This document shows positions 5,410-14,600 of a stretch of 29,755 nucleotides of DNA, in pieces; position 1 is the stretch's first letter, and the number at the start of each line of letters is the position of its first letter. The position numbers were made by a program, and so were the translations under genes. The notes below the pieces were generated by a model, which was given only the letters and a program-made list of their open reading frames with translations, searched no databases and was not told where the DNA came from. This DNA is from Thiotrichales bacterium (lineage in GTDB: Bacteria; Pseudomonadota; Gammaproteobacteria; UWMA-0217), in assembly GCA_024763135.1 (NCBI GenBank), contig JANTGD010000006.1, positions 1-29,755 on the forward strand. The letters are read 5' to 3'.

Positions 5410-5555
5410 CAGATTACGAGACCATCAAGATGCTGATTTCAGAGCGCCGGAAGCTGAAAAGGCAATTGGAAAATCTTAGTAACAAGGGGATCGCTAAAAA
5501 GCTGGAAGTGACTGTCGAGGAAGTCGCTGAAATTGCAAGAGGGATGGGGGTCTGA
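5406..5555 (+). CDS. Small coiled-coil hypothetical protein
   Basis: This 49-aa frame has a charged helix (ISERRKLKRQLENLSNK) followed by KKLEVTVEEVAEIARGMGV. The last part looks like a short HTH-like or tail motif shared with the protein encoded at 4889. The start overlaps the previous stop by ATGA. A 7-codon frame (5557-5580) with its own ATG lies between this gene and rusA and overlaps the rusA start; it may aid reinitiation. Confidence 0.6.
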   Translation: MTDYETIKMLISERRKLKRQLENLSNKGIAKKLEVTVEEVAEIARGMGV

Positions 5556-5572
5556 TATGGGCGAGATTAGTC

Positions 5573-5929
5573 ATGAGTGACTATATCGTGCTGAGACTGC
5601 CTTACCCTCCGACCGTTAACACGTACTGGCGGCGGGTTGGCAATAAGACGCTCATCAGTAAACGTGGGCGTATTTACCGCAAGGAAGTAGAGGCGGTAGT
5701 CGGTATGCGTCCAGATAGGCTCGCAGGTCGTCTCGCGGTGGAAATCAGGGTCAATGCGCCAGACAATCGAGTACGTGACCTGGACAACCTGCCTAAAGCC
5801 ATCCTAGACGCACTGACAAAGGCGGAAGTCTGGGTTGATGACTCGCAGATTGACGACCTGCGGATATTTCGCGGGAAGGTTGGTAAACCCGGAAGCGCGG
5901 AAGTGCGAATATTGGAAATAAGCGAATGA
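5573..5929 (+). CDS. rusA: RusA-family Holliday junction resolvase
   Basis: This 118-aa protein is a clear RusA homologue of normal family length. RusA dimers cut Holliday junctions and can debranch replicated phage DNA before packaging. The signature spans the PYPPTVNTYWR start region (residues 10-20), then RDLDNLPKAILDAL at 68-81 and WVDDSQIDDLRI at 87-98. The three catalytic aspartates expected for RusA correspond to D69, D71 and D90. It lies between replication genes and a holin, the usual place in lambdoid-type genomes. It ends in an ATGA overlap with the holin gene. Confidence 0.95.
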   Translation: MSDYIVLRLPYPPTVNTYWRRVGNKTLISKRGRIYRKEVEAVVGMRPDRLAGRLAVEIRVNAPDNRVRDLDNLPKAILDALTKAEVWVDDSQIDDLRIFRGKVGKPGSAEVRILEISE

Positions 5930-6309
5930 TGCAAGCATTACTCGGGCCGATTATCGGCATGCTGACCACTGCGGTCGACAAAGCTATCCCAGATAAGGAC
6001 CAGGCCGAGAAGATAAAGGCGCAGATCACCTTGGCGGCGATGAATGCAGATCAGGAAGAACTGCAAGGTGCGATCAAGATCATTAACACAGAGGCGCAAG
6101 GAGAAAGTTGGTTGCAACGCAACTGGCGACCAGTTCTGATGTTGTGGTTCGCCGCATTGGTAGGGGCTCACTGGCTGGGATTCACTGCGCCAAATCTCCC
6201 TACTGAAGTTGTCAGCGACCTGCTGGCCATTGTGCAAGTCGGCGTCGGTGGTTACGTGATTGGCCGTAGCGCTGAAAAAGGCATCAAGGCATGGAGGGAA
6301 AATGATTAA
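5926..6309 (+). CDS. Holin-like protein, 3-TM (GTA_holin_3TM type)
   Basis: This 127-aa protein resembles the three-span holin family first noted in gene transfer agents. It has a mildly hydrophobic N-terminus (ALLGPIIGMLTTAV), a charged middle, then the characteristic NWRPVLMLWFAALVGAHWLG at about 67-86 and a final hydrophobic segment (LLAIVQVGVGGYVIG). The WRP-x-LMLWFA motif is diagnostic. Holins form inner-membrane holes that release or trigger the endolysin. It lies in the early/middle operon, ahead of the late regulator, which is unusual for a lysis-timing gene. A second membrane protein of holin type is encoded at 7271. Confidence 0.8.
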   Translation: MMQALLGPIIGMLTTAVDKAIPDKDQAEKIKAQITLAAMNADQEELQGAIKIINTEAQGESWLQRNWRPVLMLWFAALVGAHWLGFTAPNLPTEVVSDLLAIVQVGVGGYVIGRSAEKGIKAWREND

Positions 6310-6466
6310 AGCGTTTGTGTTTGGTGTGTTGATCAACATTCCCAGCAGCTTGGTGCCGGTGTATGACCCGGATTTCCTATCCCTCGATTGCGAAGAATAT
6401 GGAACATGGGTCGCTTACGACTGGGCAGACGACGCGCAGGCGTTGGAACTAGGGTATCCACGATGA
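6302..6466 (+). CDS. Hypothetical short protein with hydrophobic N-terminus
   Basis: This 54-aa protein starts at ATG 6302 with GGAGGG a few nt upstream and overlaps the holin gene by 8 nt. Residues 1-20 are hydrophobic, followed by an acidic C-terminal half (YDPDFLSLDCEEYG, DWADDAQALEL). No family is recognised. Its stop overlaps the next start by ATGA. Confidence 0.55.
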   Translation: MIKAFVFGVLINIPSSLVPVYDPDFLSLDCEEYGTWVAYDWADDAQALELGYPR

Positions 6467-6753
6467 CCGAGTATACAGACACCACAGGTGACCTATGGCA
6501 AATCGGCGAAGTAAACAGGCTGATTCGCCGAGTGTCACCTGTGCGTGAGAAATTGCGCGACATCGAAAAAGCCATTGATCGTCTGCCAGTAGTCGACAAA
6601 GCTATAGTACAGGCCGTGGCGCGGTCGATTAACCACCTGGTAGTAATCAATGGCAGTAATGGGCAGCGAGCACTAGAGCTATTTTTGATCGAGCAGGAAG
6701 CAACGGCAGACGATTACGACATACCATGTAAACCACGCGAGACAAAGCCATGA
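6463..6753 (+). CDS. Hypothetical protein
   Basis: This 96-aa protein starts at ATG 6463, in ATGA overlap with the upstream stop; a longer upstream extension of the frame is rejected for that reason. The central part is helical and charged (RRVSPVREKLRDIEKAIDRL). No motif allows a family call. It ends in an ATGA overlap with the Q-like gene, so both are probably made together. Confidence 0.6.
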   Translation: MTEYTDTTGDLWQIGEVNRLIRRVSPVREKLRDIEKAIDRLPVVDKAIVQAVARSINHLVVINGSNGQRALELFLIEQEATADDYDIPCKPRETKP

Positions 6754-7187
6754 CAAAACACAGTCGACAGTACTATGCGCAAATAGAATCCATGTTAGGC
6801 GAATGGATGGAGCGAGAACTGACTACGGCTGTCAACGTGCGAGGGCTTGGATACCAATCTACGACGCAAGAGGGCCGGCTGGCAAAAGGTGAACTCCCAA
6901 GCATTGGAAAACACACACATAAAAAAAGCGTGCCAATATTTGACACTTCGCCACGGTTCAAGTCGATATGGCGAGTGGTGAAATTAAACAAAGAGCGCTG
7001 GATGTTGGCGTACTGCTTATACGGTATACCGATAATCAACCCGGGAAAGCACTCACAACAGGCACTAATGCAAGAGTATTGCATGCACGTGGGGTGCAGT
7101 GAGCGAACCGCTTGGAGACGGCGAAAAGAAATGCTCGATGCGGTTATTATGGAGATAAATACTAGACAAATGGCAGAAACCGCTTAA
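6750..7187 (+). CDS. Probable late-gene regulator (Q-like antiterminator)
   Basis: This 145-aa protein ends in a helix-turn-helix-like segment, CMHVGCSERTAWRRRKEMLDA, at about residues 112-132. It is the last gene before the late operon. A promoter and an intrinsic terminator follow immediately (7163-7245), as at lambda pR'/tR'. Q proteins bind DNA at the late promoter, join the paused RNA polymerase and let it pass the terminator. Size, C-terminal DNA-binding motif and the promoter-terminator pair fit a Q analogue. The sequence itself is not a confident match to a known Q family, so this is mainly a context-based call. Confidence 0.6.
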   Translation: MTKHSRQYYAQIESMLGEWMERELTTAVNVRGLGYQSTTQEGRLAKGELPSIGKHTHKKSVPIFDTSPRFKSIWRVVKLNKERWMLAYCLYGIPIINPGKHSQQALMQEYCMHVGCSERTAWRRRKEMLDAVIMEINTRQMAETA

Positions 7188-7190
7188 AAT
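7163..7190 (+). promoter_or_regulatory. Putative late promoter (pR'-like)
   Basis: TAGACA (7163-7168) and TAAAAT (7185-7190) are 16 nt apart, each a 5/6 match to sigma70 boxes. They lie across the end of the Q-like gene. Initiation near 7197 would give a transcript of about 50 nt ending at the terminator just downstream unless antitermination occurs. Confidence 0.55.
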
Positions 7191-7213
7191 TGTTACATAG
7201 GTGTAATTGCCAC

Positions 7214-7245
7214 AAACCCGCAGCCGAAAATCGAGCGGGTTTTTT
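7214..7245 (+). terminator. Intrinsic terminator before the late operon (tR'-like)
   Basis: An 8-bp stem, AAACCCGC / GCGGGTTT, with a 13-nt loop is followed by a T-rich tract. It stands between the Q-like gene and the first late gene, and so would end both early readthrough and short late transcripts. Confidence 0.85.
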
Positions 7246-7270
7246 ATTGCCCAAATAAAAAGGAAAAAAT

Positions 7271-7606
7271 ATGCCGTTTGAGCATGCCGTATGGGCGATG
7301 AAGCCACTGTTTATTAATTTCGGTATGGCGTTTCTCGCCTCGCTCGTCCGCTATTACCTGATCCCGCATGAAGAGAGGGAATTAAAAGATATTCCAACTT
7401 TCCTGGTGCTGGCGGTATTCGTGAGCCAAATAGTGACCTGGCTGATAGGTTCGCTACAACTAGAGGCCGATACAAAATACGCGGCTGCCGCAATATCAGC
7501 GCTCCTGGCAAATGAAATCATCCGGGGGTTATTGCGAGTGGCGATAAAAGTATTTCCACAAATTGAAAAGAAACTGTCTGAGCGAATCAGTAGAATGAAG
7601 ATATGA
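7271..7606 (+). CDS. Holin-like membrane protein
   Basis: This 111-aa protein has three likely membrane spans, near residues 12-30, 43-62 and 70-90, and a basic amphipathic tail (PQIEKKLSERISRMK). Size and topology fit the LydA/class-III type phage holins. It is the first gene after the late promoter-terminator pair, the usual place for lysis genes. AAGGA lies 6 nt upstream of the ATG. No endolysin or obvious spanin pair follows, so it could also be an antiholin or other membrane effector working with the 3-TM protein encoded at 5926. Confidence 0.7.
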   Translation: MPFEHAVWAMKPLFINFGMAFLASLVRYYLIPHEERELKDIPTFLVLAVFVSQIVTWLIGSLQLEADTKYAAAAISALLANEIIRGLLRVAIKVFPQIEKKLSERISRMKI

Positions 7607-7607
7607 C

Positions 7608-7922
7608 GTGACGGCAAAAACACAAAACGCAGTGACAATGTGGATGATCGCACTCACAGGGCTCGTGCTGTTTGTGATAGTGCGCGACGACTGGGCACAG
7701 AAAGAGCTTAGAATGGGTGAACGCTTTACCTTGAAAGACGCACAAGTATTGTGCGAAGCCTGTCCAACAGATTGCTCATTAAACCGTGAGAAGATACAAA
7801 CAATATATGGCGGGAGAACGACGCCGTTTCGAACGTTTTTAGAAAATAAACAGGAAAGCTACCCGAAAGGGCGCTTAAAACACAATGGCAAAAACCAGAG
7901 CACAGCAAAATCGGGCTATTAG
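7608..7922 (+). CDS. Membrane-anchored hypothetical protein
   Basis: This 104-aa protein begins at GTG 7608, one nt after the holin-like stop. Residues 10-25 (MWMIALTGLVLFVIV) form one membrane anchor. The rest is soluble, with a CEACPTDCS cysteine cluster near residues 49-57. A single anchor plus soluble domain next to a holin invites comparison with an inner-membrane spanin, but the expected long coiled coil is missing. Its end overlaps the terminase small-subunit gene by 38 nt. The start is uncertain; internal ATG codons precede the membrane segment. Confidence 0.55.
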   Translation: MTAKTQNAVTMWMIALTGLVLFVIVRDDWAQKELRMGERFTLKDAQVLCEACPTDCSLNREKIQTIYGGRTTPFRTFLENKQESYPKGRLKHNGKNQSTAKSGY

Positions 7923-8181
7923 GCAAGACGCTCTAAGAGAGCAATTGGCTAAACAAAAGCACCTTGAGCAAGCTTTTGAATGCGCAAGAAATCTAGGCGA
8001 GCCGGGCCTTGAGTCTAGTGAGGTCACGAGGATTCGCGCAAAAGCAGACATTCACCTCAAGTTGCTGGACAAATATCTGCCAAGCTTGAAAGCGGTAGAA
8101 AATACCGGGGAAGGCGGCGGGCCAATCACGATTGAAGCGATAGAGCGGATTATTCGCAAACCTGATGCGCATACAGATTGA
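7885..8181 (+). CDS. terS: Terminase small subunit (probable)
   Basis: This 98-aa protein lies directly upstream of the large terminase and overlaps it by 17 nt, the standard position for the small subunit, which recognises the packaging site. Its N-terminal half is basic and helical (RAQQNRAIRQDALREQLAKQ). A central helix runs through VTRIRAKADIHLKLLDKYLP, and the tail PITIEAIERIIRKP is typical of small terminases of this kind. It is shorter than many small subunits and lacks an obvious N-terminal helix-turn-helix, so the call relies on position and the C-terminal pattern. Confidence 0.72.
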   Translation: MAKTRAQQNRAIRQDALREQLAKQKHLEQAFECARNLGEPGLESSEVTRIRAKADIHLKLLDKYLPSLKAVENTGEGGGPITIEAIERIIRKPDAHTD

Positions 8182-9478
8182 GACGGCAGAGGTATTTCTA
8201 CCGCTGCTCGAACCATCAAGGTACAAGGGCGCATACGGCGGACGAGGAAGCGGGAAGTCGCATTTTTTCGCAGGGCTCGCAGTAGAGGACGCGCTGAGAT
8301 ATCCAGGTGACCACGGCACAGGCATTCGATTTGCCTGCATTCGTGAGGTGCAGAAGTCGCTTAAGCAGTCAGCGAAAAAGCTGGTCGAGGATAAACTGGC
8401 AGAATTGCGGTTAGGCGAAGCGCATGGAATAAAAGTATTTCGCGAGATCATCGAATTGCCTGGTGATGGCGTGATGATCTTCAGTGGCATGCAGGACCAT
8501 ACCGCTGACTCGATAAAGTCGCTAGAGGGGTTCAATCGCGCGTGGGTAGAAGAGGCGCAGAGTCTGTCTGACAGGTCGATGACGCTACTCAGGCCGACAA
8601 TACGCTCTGAGGGATCTGAACTGTGGTTCGGCTGGAACCCAATGAGGGCGACAGATCCGGTAGACCAAATGTTGCGCGGTGACCGATTGCCGACCGGCTC
8701 AGTCGTAGTGGAGGCGAATTGGAAACATAACCCCTGGTTTCCAAAAACGCTTGATCAAGAGCGTCGAGACTGTCTAGCTATCACGCCGGAGCGGTACGGG
8801 CATATATGGGAGGGAGAGTATGCGACGGTCCTTGAAGGTGCGTATTTCGCCAAACATTTGACAGAAGCAGAACTGCATAACCGCGTGGCTTTTTTCGCAC
8901 GCGAGCCGCTGAATAAGGTCTATGCAATTTGGGATATCGGCGGCACGTCAGGAAAAGCAGACGCGACAGCAATCTGGATTGTGCAATATATTGGGGATGA
9001 AGTCCGCGTTTTGAATTATTACGAAGCAGTAGGGCAGCCATTTGATGCACATATCAACTGGATTCGTGCGCAAGGCTACGGTGAAGCGCATTGTGTGCTA
9101 CCGCATGACGGTGCGAAGCATGATACCGTGATGTCTGTCACACCGGAGTCGTATCTTAATCAAGCAGGATTTGAAGTCGACACGGTGCCAAACCAGGGGA
9201 AAGGCGCGGCACTACAGCGTATTGAGGCGGTTCGCCTGATGTTTTCGCATTGCAGATTCAACAAAGACACGACGCAAGGCGGTCGAGAGGCGCTCGGCTG
9301 GTATCACGAAAAGAGAGATGCAGTGAGAGGTATAGGCTTGGGCCCTGAGCATGACTGGGCCTCACATGCTGCTGACGCTTTCGGCCTGGTGGCGCTGTAT
9401 CGTAAGGTAGCAACAAAAACCAACCCCAATGCAGATTGGGACAGAGAATTGGAATTTCAGAACGTGGCGATAGTATGA
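8165..9478 (+). CDS. terL: Terminase large subunit (ATPase/nuclease)
   Basis: This 437-aa protein is the DNA-packaging motor and headful nuclease. Walker A is GGRGSGKS at residues 25-32, and Walker B with its catalytic glutamate is RAWVEE at 125-130. A coupling-type motif follows in LWFGWNP near 153-159. The C-terminal nuclease has acidic residues at D257 (YAIWDIGGTSGKADATAIW), D315 (LPHDGAKHD) and the late HDWASHAADAFG. The order and length fit the Terminase_3/PBSX-like family. It overlaps the small subunit gene and ends in an ATGA overlap with the portal gene. Confidence 0.95.
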   Translation: MRIQIETAEVFLPLLEPSRYKGAYGGRGSGKSHFFAGLAVEDALRYPGDHGTGIRFACIREVQKSLKQSAKKLVEDKLAELRLGEAHGIKVFREIIELPGDGVMIFSGMQDHTADSIKSLEGFNRAWVEEAQSLSDRSMTLLRPTIRSEGSELWFGWNPMRATDPVDQMLRGDRLPTGSVVVEANWKHNPWFPKTLDQERRDCLAITPERYGHIWEGEYATVLEGAYFAKHLTEAELHNRVAFFAREPLNKVYAIWDIGGTSGKADATAIWIVQYIGDEVRVLNYYEAVGQPFDAHINWIRAQGYGEAHCVLPHDGAKHDTVMSVTPESYLNQAGFEVDTVPNQGKGAALQRIEAVRLMFSHCRFNKDTTQGGREALGWYHEKRDAVRGIGLGPEHDWASHAADAFGLVALYRKVATKTNPNADWDRELEFQNVAIV

Positions 9479-11691
9479 AACTGGACCGCATATCTCGCAT
9501 TGTTGAGCATGAGATCGAGCAGGCAAAATGCCCTGATGAGCTCAGACACAACCGCGCCAAGTCGTTGATTTATTATCACGGCAAACCTAGAGGAGATGAA
9601 AGAGAAGGGCGTTCGCAGGTTGTGTCTGCTGATGTAGCAGACGCGGTTAACTGGATATTGCCGGACGTTGTAGAGACGTTTATTGCTTCAGAGGATGTTG
9701 TCGCGTTTGATCCAGTAGGCGAAGAAGACGAGGACCAGGCAGAGCAGGAAACCGATTACATCAATTACGTCATTCGAAAAGAAAACGACGCTTTCACGGT
9801 GTTTAATGAATGGTTCCAGGACGCCTTGCTGCAAAAAAATGGTTACGTGAAAGTCTTCCGCAATGAAGACAAGGCGAAAGAGCGGGAAGAATATAGCGCT
9901 GTAACTGAATTCGACATAATAGCGCTGGAATCGCAGGGGTGGGATGTAGTAGAGGCAAATATTGGAGAATTTGACGAAGCCGGCGAACCCATTGCGGATG
10001 TCGTTGTGGAGCGTGAGAAGGATATTTCAAAGACCGCATTTGTATGCGTTCCGCCAGAGGAAATACTGGTCTGTCAGGATCACACGTCAATCGACCTGAG
10101 TGATGCGCGTTTCGTTGCCCATGACCGGAACATGCCGCGACATGAATTGTTGGAACTCGGCTTCGACAAAAGCGAGGTTATGTCACTACCGACAGGAGAT
10201 GTCGACCTCGAAGAAGACGCTTACGAAAGAGACGGGTTAGATCGCCCAGACGAATATGGCGCTGAGCTCGATAAGTCGCTTCAGGAAGTATCCGTACAGG
10301 AATGCTATATCCGGCTTGATGCAGAAGAAGATGGGAATGTCAGGCTGTATCAGGTGTGGTACTCAAACAACAAGTTGTTGGATATCGAGGAGGCGGATTT
10401 TGTTCCATTCTCGTGTTTGACGCCGCGCATTCTCAGTCACAATCACAGCGGCGAATCGATCTACGACAAGTTGAAGCAGGTGCAGGACCAGAAGACAGCA
10501 ATCTGGCGGCAATTGCTCGACAACATGTACGCGATGAACAATCAGCGCACATACGTCAACACAAAGGCAGGGGTGAACCTCAACGACCTTATTTCATCTC
10601 GAATTGGCGGGCTTGTCAGGGGCAAGGCTCCGATGGGGGAGGCAATTAGCCCAATCCCCACACTGCCGATCGGTGGCGACTCGTTCGCAATGCTCGAATA
10701 TCTGGATCGTATCAGATCGTCAAGGGCTGGCGTTGACCCTGAGAACATGGCACAGAACCAGATGGTAGGAAACGAAACGGCTCACGGCATCGAGCGCATG
10801 ATGTCGGCAAAGGAAAAGCTCGTCGGGTTGATTATCCGCACGTTTGCAGAGACTGGCGTAAAGCGGCTTGTGACGTTGATCAGGCGCATTGAGTCAAAGT
10901 ACCAGGACACAACGAAGGTAGTTAAATTGAGAGGCGGTTATGTGCCGGTACTGCCGTCCGAGTGGGAAGACCGATTTAACACGACGATCAAAGTCGGGTT
11001 AGGCACAGGAGACAAAATAAAGCAGCAGGCCGCGCTTGGCCGCGTACAAGAGATTCAACAGCAGTTGATTGCTGGTGGTTATCCGTTCGTTACGCCTAAA
11101 AACCTGCATTCTGCCGTAGAAGATTTCGGCAAGGCGGCAGGTATTGCCACAATGGGTCAGTATTTCACAGACCCGGATAGTGACGAAGGTCAGGCGATAC
11201 AGCAGCAGCAGGCGCAGCAATCGCAACAGCCAGACCCTAATATGGAATTGTTGCAGATGCAGGCGGAGATCGAGCGAGAGAAGATCGCGTTTGATCGGGA
11301 GAAATTGGCGTTTGAGCGCGAGAAGGCGCAATTCTCAGCGCAGTTCGACCAGGTTAAGCAGCAAACAGATACTGAGCAGAAAGCCCGAGACTCAGTAATA
11401 AAGGCGAACGCAGAAGAAGAAAAGCTAGATGTTCAGCGAGAGGCGAACAGAATAAAAGAAGCAGAGCTCTCGTTAAAGGCAAGAGAGCTGGAAATAAAAG
11501 AGCAGGAGGTTAGGCAGAAAGAGGCGATAGCCAATATTCAGGCTGGGAAAGATATCGAGATCGCAAAGATAACTTCCATTGCACCTAAGGAAGAAAAGGA
11601 AGTGCATATCCATACTGGAACTGGCAAACGACAGATTGAAGTCAGGCGCACATCGACGGGACTTGAAGGCACCTCGACTGAGGTCGATTGA
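9475..11691 (+). CDS. Portal protein, P22-like long type
   Basis: This 738-aa protein starts at ATG 9475, coupled to the terminase stop (ATGA). Size and the N-terminal pattern (RSQVVSADVADAVNWILPDV, then FNEWFQDALLQKNGYVKVF) fit P22-like portals, which form the 12-subunit ring at the packaging vertex. The central segment ILSHNHSGESIYDKLKQVQDQK is also characteristic. From about residue 575 it has a glutamine-rich linker, then a long coiled coil built of repeats such as EIEREKIAFDREKLAFEREK, reaching about residue 700. This matches the barrel region of long portals. It ends in a TGATG overlap with the giant fibre-like gene. Confidence 0.9.
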   Translation: MKLDRISRIVEHEIEQAKCPDELRHNRAKSLIYYHGKPRGDEREGRSQVVSADVADAVNWILPDVVETFIASEDVVAFDPVGEEDEDQAEQETDYINYVIRKENDAFTVFNEWFQDALLQKNGYVKVFRNEDKAKEREEYSAVTEFDIIALESQGWDVVEANIGEFDEAGEPIADVVVEREKDISKTAFVCVPPEEILVCQDHTSIDLSDARFVAHDRNMPRHELLELGFDKSEVMSLPTGDVDLEEDAYERDGLDRPDEYGAELDKSLQEVSVQECYIRLDAEEDGNVRLYQVWYSNNKLLDIEEADFVPFSCLTPRILSHNHSGESIYDKLKQVQDQKTAIWRQLLDNMYAMNNQRTYVNTKAGVNLNDLISSRIGGLVRGKAPMGEAISPIPTLPIGGDSFAMLEYLDRIRSSRAGVDPENMAQNQMVGNETAHGIERMMSAKEKLVGLIIRTFAETGVKRLVTLIRRIESKYQDTTKVVKLRGGYVPVLPSEWEDRFNTTIKVGLGTGDKIKQQAALGRVQEIQQQLIAGGYPFVTPKNLHSAVEDFGKAAGIATMGQYFTDPDSDEGQAIQQQQAQQSQQPDPNMELLQMQAEIEREKIAFDREKLAFEREKAQFSAQFDQVKQQTDTEQKARDSVIKANAEEEKLDVQREANRIKEAELSLKARELEIKEQEVRQKEAIANIQAGKDIEIAKITSIAPKEEKEVHIHTGTGKRQIEVRRTSTGLEGTSTEVD

Positions 11692-14600
11692 TGGCAGCAA
11701 TATCTTCCAATGGCACTAGCGGCGGCAATTGGTCTGCAGGTACGTCCTGGATTGGTGGAGTAGCGCCAACGTCTGCAGACGATGTAACGGTGGTCAGCGG
11801 GGACAAGATTACCCTTAACATTACCGGCATGGCGTGCAACACCTTGACGGTTAACAGCGGCGGCACCCTGGATTGCGTAAACAACGCGAATTGGGATCTG
11901 ACCAGCGAGAAGCAGATATTCTGTGCTGATGGAAGTACGCTTACCGTCGATATGTCTGCGAATGTGGCGTACTCAGGGAGTATCAATCTCAATAATCTGA
12001 GTGACAACGCTGGATCAAATGATTATGAACTAATAATTGACACAACAGCGACGGTGACAATTAAGGGGTATCCGAGAACACGTAAGACCGATCTGGTAAC
12101 GACATTAACGGCTGCAAGTTCAACAAGCGGGACAGTCAGTGATGCGACCGGATGGCAAATTGGGGATGTCATCATTTTTGGTGCAACAGGATCGTATAAT
12201 GCAACGCCAGAGATTGACATCGTTACGCTGACCAGTGTTGATACCGTGACTGGCGCTATTGGCTGGACTGGTGCGGTAACTTACAATCACGCAATAGGTG
12301 GTACGGCATGTAATTTCTCATCGAATTTGACAATTCGACCGGCAAACACCGCAGATTGGGCAAGCGTTACCTATCGTATAGACTATGCGACCACACCAGC
12401 CAACAACCGCATTATAGATAATGTGGAATTCTATTATGGCGGGGCAAACGCTTATAATAATTATGGCCAGCTATGTGTTCCAGGTGCTAGCGATTCAGGT
12501 GGCTGGGATGATTACAAATGGACAATCAGTAACAACGTTTTCTACCAAACGAACAATGCCGGCTTCAATGCTTGGACGTACCCAAGCACAAAAACCCGCA
12601 TTCCTTTCCAAAATAACGTTTTTTACTCAGACCGGAACACGCTGTTTTCAGATGGCGCAATGATCTGGTGTGAAACACCTTATCTCCTGGATATGCAAGA
12701 TTGCGCAATCCTTCGATCTGAGAGGTATGGTATCGGCGGAGATGTGCAGGTACAGGGCTTGAAGGCATCCGATTTGCATATCGGTTCTTGCGATAATGCC
12801 GCACTGAATACTGGACTTGAGTTGACCACTGGGTTGTTTATTGCTAATGCGACCGCTATCACCCAACGGGATTCGCAATTATTGCTAACAGGGCTTGAAT
12901 ACTCAGGTAATACCACCAACGAGAATTTGACCGGGATCACCGATATTATCCATACAAACTGCGTGACGGATCGGATTGATAATGCGGGCCTGTCATCGTT
13001 GGTCTCTGATGCGGTAATATCATGGGCAAATAAAAATAACGATATTACATCTCAGGAAGAGTACACATCTCAATACACTAAGAAGCGCGACAACATCCTA
13101 ACCAATCGGTCTGACGCGTCGATATCTATTGAGCCGACAGTAACCGGCGTGGATTGCACGCACGAACAGGCAATAGTCTGTGCAGATGGTGAGACCATTA
13201 CAGTGGTCGGCTATATGCGTGTCGATAGCACGTTCTATAACCTCGGCACCTGGACAGCGCCGACTGTGACATTGAGTGGTCTAGGGGAAACCCCTGTCAC
13301 AGCGACTGCCACCAGCGCGGCTAACGGCGCTTGGGAACAGTATACGGCCAGCATCACCAATAACTCTGGAGGGGATGGTGAGTTCACGCTTACCTATACT
13401 GCAAACGCAAATGCTGTGACGGGTGGGGTCGCGTATTTCGACGGTGTACCGGATTATCCGTGGGTCAGCAAATGCCGCCACTACGGCTATGTAATCGAAG
13501 AGACCAATCCGGTCAGAACAACCAACCCTTACACAAGCGCCAGTGAGGCGACGGCAGCGGGATATGCTTCGAATTTCACCATTACTGGTACAACAACAAG
13601 CACTGGCACCATACAGATTGATGGCGTTGTCACTGTGCAGGAAATGTATGATTACTTGCAATACTGGGCGTGCTTACCGGCAAACCTTGATTACAAAATT
13701 CCATTAACTACTTCCGACGGCAGGAACTTCACAACTGGGGATGGTTATCGCATTGTAATTGCAGCTACTGGTGATCTGACAGTTAACCCTGAACTTTACA
13801 CCCTGGTAGCTGACGCCAGTGGACCTCGACCATTTATCTCAAATGCAGGGACCCTGACACTGGGTGTCAAGACAGGCAGCGTATACACCAGCGGCACGGC
13901 GATTCGGGATGAGTACGAGACCGCTTCATCGGATTATTGGCGAACAGGGCTGTACGGAACGATGGTCAGTACGGCCAATGGATCGACCGTTGAAGCATAC
14001 GGAGCGAGCATAGAGGCAAAATCCTCAATCAGTATTGGTGGGGGTGTCGGCGGTGGTGCAAGCGATGGGTACTACATCACAACAGTATATATTGAGCGGT
14101 TGACAATTAAGAACATTGGCACTGCTGACATGCAATTGCGGTTCGATAATGCTACAGGTAGTACCATTAACGTTACTGGATTGACGCTGGATGGTATTAC
14201 AAACCCGTTCGTAGTCCTGTTTGCGCAGGATTATGATTCGTTTTCCACAGAATTTTTGCGTGGTCAGTTACAGAGTTTTGTTAACCAGCCAAGCGACTTG
14301 ACGTTTACCGGCTTGCAGTTCACTGATAATACCGATGCTACCGATGTGTTATTCAATGGCAATTCGGCCTCAGCTGACGATGTGTTTACCATCACCGACA
14401 GCGATTTAGGCACATCCTTAGCAGTTGACTATAGCGCGACTAATTATCGTGGTGCATTGGCCCTGCAATCTACACTTAATATGACCTTGCTCGATGTGGC
14501 TGGATCACCGATTACGTCCGCAAAGTACTACCTTGCAGATACAAACAACAGTGACCGGGCAGACCCGAGTGGCAGAGCAGATATAGATTGGCTGACAAGC

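Noticed and set aside
7608..7922. Calling the 104-aa protein an inner-membrane spanin
   Set aside because: It has one N-terminal span but no long coiled-coil periplasmic domain, and no embedded lipoprotein partner with a lipobox was found.
13281..13661. 126-codon minus-strand frame within the giant fibre-like gene
   Set aside because: It is antisense to a continuous 1496-codon gene, has no convincing ribosome-binding site context and no recognisable motif.
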